64,000 nt of DNA, taken from the NCBI GenBank assembly GCA_027531445.1, contig JAPZRK010000059.1:151395-215394 (forward strand), in the 5' to 3' direction. The notes beneath the pieces are model-generated. The model was not told the origin of the DNA. It searched no databases and saw nothing but the letters and a program-made list of their open reading frames with translations. Shown here one piece after another: positions 36,130 through 44,131 of this stretch. Positions within the stretch are counted from its first letter, which is position 1, and every line of letters begins with the position of its first letter. Source of the DNA: Leptospira sp. GTDB lineage: Bacteria; Spirochaetota; Leptospiria; Leptospirales; Leptospiraceae. Position numbers and translations under genes: made by a program.

Positions 36130-38556
36130 ATGCGAAGTTCAATCTTCCTTACTTTTCTCATTCTTACCTTATCAGTTTGTAAAGGTCCAAAAATGAGCAA
36201 TGCATGTGATCCTAACTCTAAAGATTATTTAGAGACAAAGTTGATCCTTCAGGCTTTGGATTTACCGTTTGGGAACACTCCTTGTCTTACTTATTCCAGA
36301 GCAGGTGATATCATTGTTACGCCGCTTTTTCCCTTAGGGAAAATGCTTCGCCGAGATACTGCATTAGAGTTTAGTTTCAACCATGTTGTGAATAGTGATC
36401 GATGTACGTTTACTCTGGGGATTGGGGGAGATTCTTTTTCCAAACGTTATGAAAAGTTAACGGAGAGAACCTCCAAAGTTGTGTTAACTCCTAACTCTCG
36501 ATTTGCGGGTGGCGTCGACCGCGAGCTTGGGATTTTTTGCACAACGGAGGCAGGTAACAGTACGAAGGAAACGTATGTTGCCAGATATAGTTTTGGAGAT
36601 GGCTTTCGATACGTGTCACCGAGTGGAAGCGATGGCAATTCTGGTTTTACAGAAAGTGAAGCATTACTCACTATCCAACAAGGTATCGCTCGACTGTCCT
36701 CTTCCTCTGATTGTGATTCCGTGGGGGAGATGTGTTTTGTGTTAGTTGCAAAGGGAGATTATACGACATCTTCGACTATTACACCACTCAATCGCATATC
36801 AATTTTCGGAAGTTACAATAATGATTTTCTTACAAGAAATGCTGATCCAAATTCAACTACGTATACACCAACAACAATCACAGATACTCGAATCTCAACT
36901 GGAGGTGGAATTTCCAATCCCATCTCAACATTTACAATTACTGGTAGTTTAAGTAAGGACGCAACGGAGATCAACGGACTTCATATTAAATCACCCACAA
37001 CCGGAACGGGATTTTCAGCAGGAGTTTCTTTTACTTCCATCACTGATACTGGGATCATTTTTCGATCAAATAAAATAGAAATTCAGAATCCTGGCTCAGC
37101 TTTTGGAATCTATGCGGATGCAAGTACCAGTGGGGATGTAATTTCTAATTTGATCACACAAACGGGCACATATTCAGGTAATTCTTGGAATGGTATTTAC
37201 TTAAATTCCAATGGATCTGCCTTTGCAACAATAGATTCGAATACGATCACCCAAGGAATTTGTGGGGGAGCGAGTTGCATCATGAGTGGGATTGCATCAA
37301 ACAGCACTGGTGGTGCCACTCTTATTACAAAAAATATTATCAATCTAGGGAATGCTTCAGCCAACAACGGATCGGTAAATGGATTTTATCCGTTTTGTTC
37401 TGTTTCCACACCGACGATGACCTTTTCAAATAATACAATCAAAGGTACAAATTGTACGGGAAGTGGTTGTACAATATCTGGGCTGAATCTCAGTGTTTCT
37501 GCATTAACGAATAAGCTAGCCATTTCATCCAATGATATCAACCCAGGATCTTGTACTGTAGGTAGTTGCACCACTCGAGGTATCTACATTACTGGAAATA
37601 ATAGCACGGATGTCGATTTTACTTCCAATATCATTGCTGGTGGCGATGCATCCGCTACAACATCAGGCACCGCTTACGGTTTTATCAACGATACTGGAGT
37701 TAGTTCATTTATTAATTTCAAAAATAATACCATCACTACAGGAAAAGTTTCATCTGCAGGAATAACTGTTGGAATGAGGATCGGAGCATTGGGAAGTGGA
37801 AGTGGCGATATCTCCGGTAATACAGTGAGTGGAGGAAGTGGAAATCTTGTTTTTGCATTATGGGGCTCACCATCTTCTAACATTACAATCCAACGAAATC
37901 GATTCATTGGCGGGACGAGTTCATCAAGTGGAAATTCCACAATCGATATAAACCTTGGGAACCGCTTTTTATCTAATCTGGTGATAGCCGGCTCAGAATC
38001 GACCGGGCCCAACACAGCAGTCAAAATTTCTGGTGGATCTAGTCAGTTTTATCATAATACATTGATCGGCAGAGGAACAGGTACGTTCGCCTACGGTTTA
38101 CAAATGTCAGCGACAAATTCAGTTGATGTTGGTTATAACTTAATCGTCACTGAAAGTGGTGCGGCTAGTCGCTATTGTGTTTCAGAAGATTCTAATGCTC
38201 ATGGGGTAAATTCATTTGTAAATAATGCACTTTGGGATTGCCCCGGTGCTTATTATAATGACCTTAGTACTGCGAGCCCTCTGAAAACAAACTGGTGTTC
38301 CAACAACGGAGGAACATTCTCAATTGCAGTCTGTACTAGCGAAATTACCAATCCGTTAGGAACAAATAACATTTCACCAGTGAATCCCATATTTAGTAGT
38401 ACCGCAAATAATAAATACTGTCTCTCTACATCCAGTCCTTCAGCCATTACCACGGGAGCGGCAACGAATTTGGTAACGACAGACTTAACGGGCGCAACTC
38501 GACCTACGGGTAACCGTGCCATCGGTGCTTATGAGCCCGGTTCGTTATGTGACTGA
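36130..38556 (+). CDS. Beta-helix (DUF1565-like) lipoprotein
   Basis: An 808-residue predicted lipoprotein; the signal IFLTFLILTLSVC ends in a loose lipobox Cys (about 17). After a Ig-like or unknown first domain, residue 159 onward reads YVSPSGSDGNSG...LLTIQQGI, the DUF1565/right-handed beta-helix entry motif. A long stretch of short Ser/Thr/Asn/Gly-rich beta-helical coils follows, with repeated SNTIT- and NIIT-type steps and three C-x3/4-C turns (CGGASC, CTGSGC, CTVGSC). The end carries DLTGATRPTGNRAIGAYE, typical of these helices. It is probably surface-exposed. It lies between two TPM-domain genes and is convergent with the second (seven-base gap). Binding or polysaccharide lyase activity is possible but not shown. 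Confidence 0.72.
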   Translation: MRSSIFLTFLILTLSVCKGPKMSNACDPNSKDYLETKLILQALDLPFGNTPCLTYSRAGDIIVTPLFPLGKMLRRDTALEFSFNHVVNSDRCTFTLGIGGDSFSKRYEKLTERTSKVVLTPNSRFAGGVDRELGIFCTTEAGNSTKETYVARYSFGDGFRYVSPSGSDGNSGFTESEALLTIQQGIARLSSSSDCDSVGEMCFVLVAKGDYTTSSTITPLNRISIFGSYNNDFLTRNADPNSTTYTPTTITDTRISTGGGISNPISTFTITGSLSKDATEINGLHIKSPTTGTGFSAGVSFTSITDTGIIFRSNKIEIQNPGSAFGIYADASTSGDVISNLITQTGTYSGNSWNGIYLNSNGSAFATIDSNTITQGICGGASCIMSGIASNSTGGATLITKNIINLGNASANNGSVNGFYPFCSVSTPTMTFSNNTIKGTNCTGSGCTISGLNLSVSALTNKLAISSNDINPGSCTVGSCTTRGIYITGNNSTDVDFTSNIIAGGDASATTSGTAYGFINDTGVSSFINFKNNTITTGKVSSAGITVGMRIGALGSGSGDISGNTVSGGSGNLVFALWGSPSSNITIQRNRFIGGTSSSSGNSTIDINLGNRFLSNLVIAGSESTGPNTAVKISGGSSQFYHNTLIGRGTGTFAYGLQMSATNSVDVGYNLIVTESGAASRYCVSEDSNAHGVNSFVNNALWDCPGAYYNDLSTASPLKTNWCSNNGGTFSIAVCTSEITNPLGTNNISPVNPIFSSTANNKYCLSTSSPSAITTGAATNLVTTDLTGATRPTGNRAIGAYEPGSLCD

Positions 38557-38563
38557 GGGATTG

Positions 38564-40150
38564 TTAGTAACTACCACCAGAACCTCCACCACCTGAAGAT
38601 CCACCACCAAAACTACCGCTACTGCTTGATGATGAGCTACCTCCTCCACTACCAGAACTGCTCTTCTGTTTTTGAGGAATAATTTCGAATTCCGTCTCCT
38701 TGTGGTTGCAATGTTTGCAGACACGGTTAACTTCGACTTTGCCTGAATGATCATATGTTGCGTATCGTAATACATCGCTCGATTTGTGCACAAATGTTTC
38801 ATATTTACACTCTGGGCATTTTTTGACTTTTCTAAAGGATGTACCTTTGTATATATAATCCGGATCAATTTTTGGGAAATTCAAAATGGTTGTCGTATTA
38901 CAGGTATCACACTTCCAAACATCATAGTCAATCGACTGCATTCTTTCTTCCCATATTTGTCCCTTTTGTAAATGACGATCATCTTCTTTTTCAGAGAGTT
39001 TGTGGAGTCGGTGTTTACAAGTTGGACAATTTCTTGGTTTATTCCGTATATACATGAGAATGGGAGCCAATAACTTGATTCGATATTCATTGCCGCCGAC
39101 TAGATTAAAGATAACGAAAGAAAAAATAGATAAAAAAGCCGAGATCGGTATTCCTTCATCAGTAAAAAAATGAGTAATCACAAACACTAAAAGTATCCAT
39201 GGTATGGCAAGAATACCGTAGAACAGAGGATAACTCAAATTCTTTACCAAATGATAATTAAAGGAGGGAGTAGGAAATAAGATAACAAAAATTAGTTGTA
39301 ACGAAATTAGAAAAAGTAATGTAAGTATTAATCCTAAAAAGATCCTTGTCTTGATCTTGAGAACATAAGCATCGTCTAATTCCTGTTCTAAAGCTATTTT
39401 TTCAGACCATAATCGATTCTCCTCATCATCTAAAAAATAATTACTCGTAGAGTTAAATTTTTCAATAGTGAGTTCGAGTCTCTTTTTCTCATCCTCGGAG
39501 AGTTGGGAATAGGTTTTCCCTTGATAATCGTAGAGATCTGTTCGATCCATTGTCGCAGGAGAAATTTGTGTTTCTTCGGTATTCTCGCTTTCGGATGCCG
39601 AGACAAGGTCCTCAATTGCTAGTGAAGGATTCTTCAATTGATTTATAATGGCAGTTACAGTTAAAAAATGACCATTTGCAAATTCTTCTTTTTTAAATGC
39701 AGGTATCGTATATTGTTCTATAATTCTTTTGACAGTGACATCGGGTAAGTCTCCTTCCAAACCATAACCCACTTCGATTTCAATTCGCCTTTGGTCGAGT
39801 ACATGGAGAATCAGTATTCCATTGTCCTTCTTTTTTTTACCTATTCCCCACTCGTTAAAGAGAGCCACAGCAAAGTCTTTCGGAACAAAACTTTCAATGG
39901 AGGGTAGTATCACTACCGCTATTTCTACAGTAGTCTCGGCTTCATAGTTTGCAATGATGGCATTGATTTCATCGGCATTGGAAAGAATATTTGCCTCATC
40001 AAGGATCCAAGAATTTTTAGAGATCTTTGGATTGGGAATTTTTTTGACAAGGGACTCAAATTCTTCTGAGTTTTGGTTACAACCTAAACTCAAGCTCAAA
40101 AAGATTATTACAGAGGAAAGAAAAGTTGCAAGATACCCAAATCGCTTCAT
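38564..40150 (-). CDS. TPM-domain lipoprotein with zinc-ribbon motifs and Ser/Gly tail
   Basis: A 528-residue protein. A lipoprotein-like signal (SSVIIFLSLSLGC, Cys near 24) is followed by a TPM domain (about 48-185) with ETTVEIAVVILPSIE, KKKDNGILILHVLDQRRIEIEVGYGLEG and IIEQYTIPAFKKEEF. Hydrophobic segments occur around 275-365. Then come four C-x-x-C pairs (CPTC, CDTC, CPEC, CKHC; about 380-490), suggesting two zinc ribbons. The last 35 residues are Ser/Gly-rich ending in GGSY. ATG 40150 is chosen because it starts the signal. It is a paralogue of the protein at 34.4 kb but has fewer membrane segments and an added metal-binding part. Confidence 0.78.
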   Translation of the reverse strand: MKRFGYLATFLSSVIIFLSLSLGCNQNSEEFESLVKKIPNPKISKNSWILDEANILSNADEINAIIANYEAETTVEIAVVILPSIESFVPKDFAVALFNEWGIGKKKKDNGILILHVLDQRRIEIEVGYGLEGDLPDVTVKRIIEQYTIPAFKKEEFANGHFLTVTAIINQLKNPSLAIEDLVSASESENTEETQISPATMDRTDLYDYQGKTYSQLSEDEKKRLELTIEKFNSTSNYFLDDEENRLWSEKIALEQELDDAYVLKIKTRIFLGLILTLLFLISLQLIFVILFPTPSFNYHLVKNLSYPLFYGILAIPWILLVFVITHFFTDEGIPISAFLSIFSFVIFNLVGGNEYRIKLLAPILMYIRNKPRNCPTCKHRLHKLSEKEDDRHLQKGQIWEERMQSIDYDVWKCDTCNTTTILNFPKIDPDYIYKGTSFRKVKKCPECKYETFVHKSSDVLRYATYDHSGKVEVNRVCKHCNHKETEFEIIPQKQKSSSGSGGGSSSSSSSGSFGGGSSGGGGSGGSY

Positions 40151-40221
40151 AGAATGGATTAAAATGATTGGCATTCAACTGAAAGTTTGCAATCATATTT
40201 TTTGGAAATTAGACTACGGAT

Positions 40222-41043
40222 TTATGAAGCTGGTCCAGTTGTAAATTGAATCGAGAACGGCGTAATGGAGATTCCATTTAGATCTTTTATTGCTTTTTTA
40301 AAAGAAATTTCCTGAAGCGTTAATTGGTAAGGATCATTGATAGTTATTTGAATTTGTTTTCCAGAGGATGTTACGGAATAGCTGCTGGAAGTTCCGGGTG
40401 CTAAAACCACAGTTTGGATACTGATCGTTGATGAATCCATTTCTTTATTGAAAATACAGATTACATCTAAGTACGAAGAGAGTAGAGTCACTTCACTTTC
40501 CCCATTCGATGGAACAGAAGAAGCAAGAATTGGTTCGGTGATATCTCCTAAATCAAGCTCTTCATTCAATCCATAACTTATAAAATTTACAACACTAAAT
40601 GAAGCATCAGCGCCTACAGTAAAGCTAAGAGATTGGTCGGACGCAACAAATAGATCGATCGAACCAAGTAGTGTTCCTTCTACGGACCGAATGTCCAATC
40701 GAAATGTTCCAGGTGAAAGATAGAGCAAAAATTTTCCATTCACATATCCGGTCGCGAAGTTTGAAAGAGCAAAGTTTTTGGTGGATGTATTTCCTGGAGC
40801 AATCGAAACTTTCGGATTTTTAATAAAATTACCATCTAAATCTTTTATTTGTCCCAATGCCCGCATCGTAGCCGTTGAAGTTGTTAATGTAGAGAAGCCG
40901 GCAACCGTGAGAAAAGTATTCGTAACGGTCTTAGTATCGTTTTCGGTTGGTGAGAGTAAGTTATTTACGACAGGATTGTAATAACAGCCTATATACGAAA
41001 TGGATAAACTTACAATCGTTATTTTAAAATTAAATTTTAGCAT
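40222..41043 (-). CDS. Lipoprotein with Ig-like C-terminal domain
   Basis: A 273-residue predicted lipoprotein: ITIVSLSISYIGC gives Cys at about 19. The middle region (KDLDGNFIKNPKVSIAPG and YLSPGTFRLDIRSVEGTLLG) resembles a carboxypeptidase-regulatory-type beta sandwich. The C-terminal 100 residues (SSVPSNGESEVTLLSSYLDVICIFNKEMDSS to FSIQFTTGP) match bacterial Ig-like Big_5/SwmB-type domains. ATG 41043 is chosen; a longer frame would overlap the upstream gene and lacks a signal at its start. The gap to the upstream coiled-coil gene is 13 bases, so they form a two-gene unit. No enzyme function is expected. Confidence 0.65.
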   Translation of the reverse strand: MLKFNFKITIVSLSISYIGCYYNPVVNNLLSPTENDTKTVTNTFLTVAGFSTLTTSTATMRALGQIKDLDGNFIKNPKVSIAPGNTSTKNFALSNFATGYVNGKFLLYLSPGTFRLDIRSVEGTLLGSIDLFVASDQSLSFTVGADASFSVVNFISYGLNEELDLGDITEPILASSVPSNGESEVTLLSSYLDVICIFNKEMDSSTISIQTVVLAPGTSSSYSVTSSGKQIQITINDPYQLTLQEISFKKAIKDLNGISITPFSIQFTTGPAS

Positions 41044-41056
41044 ACTAATCGATCGT

Positions 41057-41908
41057 TTATTTTTGCTTCTTCTTCTGGGATTCAAGTTCCTTTAAGTCTT
41101 TTTCTAAAAGTTCCAAGTCGACTTTTTCCTGTATGGAATCAATCTCTTGCTGTTTTTTGAAATCTGATGCCACGCCGTTTTTGATTTGTTCCACTTCTCG
41201 TTCAGAAATGAGTCGGTAACCGGTTCCATCACATACTTCAACGATGAGACTCTTTCTAGTTACTGTGATTAAAAATCCACCTAGCAAAGTAAATGCGATA
41301 TCTTTGTATGTCGATCTTTGAGTGATTCGGATGGGTTTGTTATTTTTGGGAAGTAATTCGGAAAGTACAGGCTCTTTGAATCGAAACGCACCGAATAGCC
41401 AAAAATATTCTGGATATTCCGAATAATGCTCACACTTTTGAGCATAATTTGCCAAAGTTATCGTTTGTTGGGAAGAAGGTGAACCAAGGACAAAGGAATC
41501 TCGAAGTGTTGATTTTTGTACAGTATCGGAAGATTGGGCGACTTGATTTGAAATCTCATTGTCACGTTTTTCTTGTTCTTGTTTGGCTAAAATTTCTAAT
41601 TTATGTTGTTCGATCAGACGCTGTTTTTCTTCTTCTCGTTTTGTTTCTTCTGCTTTTCTGATTTTGGCTTCATCTTCTTCCGCAAGGTCTTTATATATGA
41701 TTTTGAGAACAGATTTTTTAGGTACAATGACGTGTTTCCCTTCGGAGGTAACAACTTCGACATGATCTAAATTTTGGCTTGAGACAGTACCTTTGATCGA
41801 TCTTCCTTGTTTCAATAATACGGTATGTATTGGTAATAAGGAAAAAACGGGGAAAAAGAGAACCGTTAATAGGAGGAAGTTGAAAGTCAGCTTATTCAAA
41901 GTTTTCAT
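41057..41908 (-). CDS. Secreted coiled-coil protein, leptospiral type
   Basis: A 283-residue protein with a signal peptide (FNFLLLTVLFFPVFS). A small beta domain (VLLKQGRSIKGTVSSQNLDHVEV, then GKHVIVPKKSVLKIIYKD, about 30-73) looks like an SH3/Sm-like barrel. A charged coiled coil (about 75-120) and a mixed C-terminal region ending in another charged helix follow. I recognise the arrangement as typical of conserved leptospiral envelope proteins but know no function. It is transcribed with the Ig-like lipoprotein gene. The 85-base region upstream is very AT-rich and contains the cyclase terminator. Confidence 0.6.
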   Translation of the reverse strand: MKTLNKLTFNFLLLTVLFFPVFSLLPIHTVLLKQGRSIKGTVSSQNLDHVEVVTSEGKHVIVPKKSVLKIIYKDLAEEDEAKIRKAEETKREEEKQRLIEQHKLEILAKQEQEKRDNEISNQVAQSSDTVQKSTLRDSFVLGSPSSQQTITLANYAQKCEHYSEYPEYFWLFGAFRFKEPVLSELLPKNNKPIRITQRSTYKDIAFTLLGGFLITVTRKSLIVEVCDGTGYRLISEREVEQIKNGVASDFKKQQEIDSIQEKVDLELLEKDLKELESQKKKQK

Positions 41909-41963
41909 TTATTTTTAGTACATTAAATATTTTTTATATTAATATTTCTACCTATTTTGAATA

Positions 41964-41990
41964 GTAGAAAAGCGCTAATGGATCTTAGCG
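41964..41990 (-). terminator. Rho-independent terminator after adenylate cyclase
   Basis: On the minus strand CGCTAA and TTAGCG form a perfect six-base stem (41973-41978 with 41985-41990) with a six-base loop, followed by CTTTTCT. It lies four bases beyond the cyclase stop codon and would separate that unit from the downstream coiled-coil gene. Confidence 0.55.
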
Positions 41991-41993
41991 GAT

Positions 41994-44081
41994 CTACTTA
42001 TTTTCAACATTTGACACATTCAATTTTCTCTCGCATTCAGCAAAAAATATTCGGGAAACATTGTCCCCTGGAATGGCATTGAGAATTTCTAAAAACAATT
42101 CACGGGCTTCCTCATAATCTTGTCTTCTGTACGCTTCCAATGCAAAGGTATAGTCATCCTTCTTTGCTCTGAGTGCCTCCAGCTTGTCTGGTTCGTATCC
42201 ATTCAATACTTCAACAACATAAACAGATTCGCTTTTTCCCTTTATGGAAACACGGTCGAGCAATCGATAATCAAAACCAAGATCTTCTGTCGCCTCAATA
42301 AAAGTATCTGCGCTAATGACAATTTCAGCACCAAACAATTTCGTAATGCCTTCAATCCTCGAAGCTAAATTGACAGCATCTGAAATCACCGTTCCTTCCA
42401 TCCTTTCATGTTCTCCAAGAATTCCTAGAATCAGGTTCCCTGTATGAACGCCAATGCCGACTTTGATTGGTTGGTAATTATCTTTCACTCTGTTTTCATT
42501 GTATGTTCTTATTGCATATTGCATCTCGACAGCGGCACGTATTGCGTCATCTGGATGAGTGGGAAATAGCGCCATAACGGCATCTCCAATAAATTTGTCG
42601 ATAAAACCGTTGTTATGACGGATGATCGGTCCTACTCTTTGCAAATATGCATTCAAAAAATCAAAGTTTTCTTTTGGTGAAAGACTTTCGGAAAATTCGG
42701 TAAAATTGCGAATGTCCGCAAAAAGAATGGTCATCTTTTTCTGCACCTGTTCACCGAGAGTTAGATCTCGTATATCCACCTTTCCAAGAAACGTTAAAAA
42801 CTGTTTCGGGACAAAGCGACTGTAAGATTCATTTACGCTTATCAAATGTTTTGCGAGATCCTTTGTCTGGAAGATATGGTTTTTGATGGCGGCGGCAAAT
42901 GTAAAAACCTGTAAAAATACAAAGATGACGACAGAAATGGGACCAATGTAGGCGGTATGGATGAGGGCTTCCGCATGCAGTGTATCATTGATGGCACCGA
43001 CAAGCAAAATCAATGCTCCAGTGAGGAGATAAGAAGTCTCTGTCCTTTTATTGCGAAAAGCAACTAACAAAGAGTAAGCAATATAGATTCCATTCAAAAC
43101 GAAAAATATCGGATAAATGGATGCAGTTTCTGTAAAATATTGTGATGGGAGTAAAAGTGCACTCGTCAGGATAGCTGATAGAAGATAAAAATAATTGGTA
43201 ATTTTTGATTGGAAGTCAAATGGGAATATGTTCTGAAAGTAACGAATGAGTATAGGAGCTGTCCAAAACCAAGAAAGATATTCCAATCTTAATATCACAC
43301 CGTACGGTAAATCTATCCAATCGAGTAAGATACGTTCGCCGGTCGTTATATTGCGGAGGAAAATAATCAATGAAAATGAAAAAATACCCTGTGCGTGTAT
43401 GGATTTTCTTTCTGAAATTAAATAAAGAAAAAAGAAAAGTCCAACAAATCCTAAGACAGAGGCTAACATAGTCTCGCTCATTTTTTTATGAGTGAGTCTC
43501 GTCGTAGCTTTTTCGTAAGGTGCAAGAATGATATCATTCCATGCTCCACCTTTTCTGTGTGAGAAATTTGCAATGACTAGGTCGAGTGTCATTTCAGTCG
43601 CACCAGGTTTGATTGGAATTAAGATCAAGGAAGATTGTACTTTAGGAACCGTCGTTTCTTCAGTCAGACCCACTTTCCCGGATCCGCCCAAATAGACTCC
43701 ATCGGCATAAATTGCATGGGAAGTATCCTGTTCGCTTGTGAGTATAGCCAAACTTGGAATTCCAATTACTGGTAGTAAAATTTTGATTCGATGTGTCGCA
43801 ACACCCTGACCAGGAAGTGAATTACCTAAAAAAACGTGACGATTCCAGTGATTTGGGATCGTCATTTGTGTATAGGGTGAATGGGATTTGATAGTATAAG
43901 GAAGGTTGTGGTAGTAAAAATTCCACTCTCCTTCAAGCGAAAGAAAAGGATTTCTTTCAAAAGAGTATTGGGTTAGATCCAAGATACCATTATGAATGGA
44001 AGCCCTGGTTGTAGCTTCGTCGGGCAAACATCCACTAAAACTCAGAATGAAGACTATCAGAATCCAGCTACGAAATGACAT
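41994..44081 (-). CDS. 7TM class III adenylate/guanylate cyclase with lipobox
   Basis: A 695-residue membrane cyclase that would make cAMP or cGMP. The N-terminus has a lipoprotein-like signal (ILIVFILSFSGC, Cys18). A galactose-binding-like extracytoplasmic domain (about 35-190) follows, then seven hydrophobic segments (about 205-405) of the 7TMR-DISM type. The catalytic domain (about 445-640) shows metal-binding FADIRNF and IDKFIGDAVMALF, and VISDAVNLASRIE near 575. A short TPR-like helical tail ends the protein. The gene is third in a minus-strand run with a response regulator and an FMN glutamate-synthase-like gene. Nucleotide specificity is not certain from motifs alone. Confidence 0.88.
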   Translation of the reverse strand: MSFRSWILIVFILSFSGCLPDEATTRASIHNGILDLTQYSFERNPFLSLEGEWNFYYHNLPYTIKSHSPYTQMTIPNHWNRHVFLGNSLPGQGVATHRIKILLPVIGIPSLAILTSEQDTSHAIYADGVYLGGSGKVGLTEETTVPKVQSSLILIPIKPGATEMTLDLVIANFSHRKGGAWNDIILAPYEKATTRLTHKKMSETMLASVLGFVGLFFFLYLISERKSIHAQGIFSFSLIIFLRNITTGERILLDWIDLPYGVILRLEYLSWFWTAPILIRYFQNIFPFDFQSKITNYFYLLSAILTSALLLPSQYFTETASIYPIFFVLNGIYIAYSLLVAFRNKRTETSYLLTGALILLVGAINDTLHAEALIHTAYIGPISVVIFVFLQVFTFAAAIKNHIFQTKDLAKHLISVNESYSRFVPKQFLTFLGKVDIRDLTLGEQVQKKMTILFADIRNFTEFSESLSPKENFDFLNAYLQRVGPIIRHNNGFIDKFIGDAVMALFPTHPDDAIRAAVEMQYAIRTYNENRVKDNYQPIKVGIGVHTGNLILGILGEHERMEGTVISDAVNLASRIEGITKLFGAEIVISADTFIEATEDLGFDYRLLDRVSIKGKSESVYVVEVLNGYEPDKLEALRAKKDDYTFALEAYRRQDYEEARELFLEILNAIPGDNVSRIFFAECERKLNVSNVENK

Positions 44082-44131
44082 CGTTTGCTAAGATTTCTCT
44101 ACATATGAAAAATCAAAACTTAAAAACGAAT

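Noticed and set aside
38545..38868. Val-rich frame over the tail of the second TPM gene
   Set aside because: It is a shifted-frame shadow of the Ser/Gly-rich tail and zinc-ribbon region.
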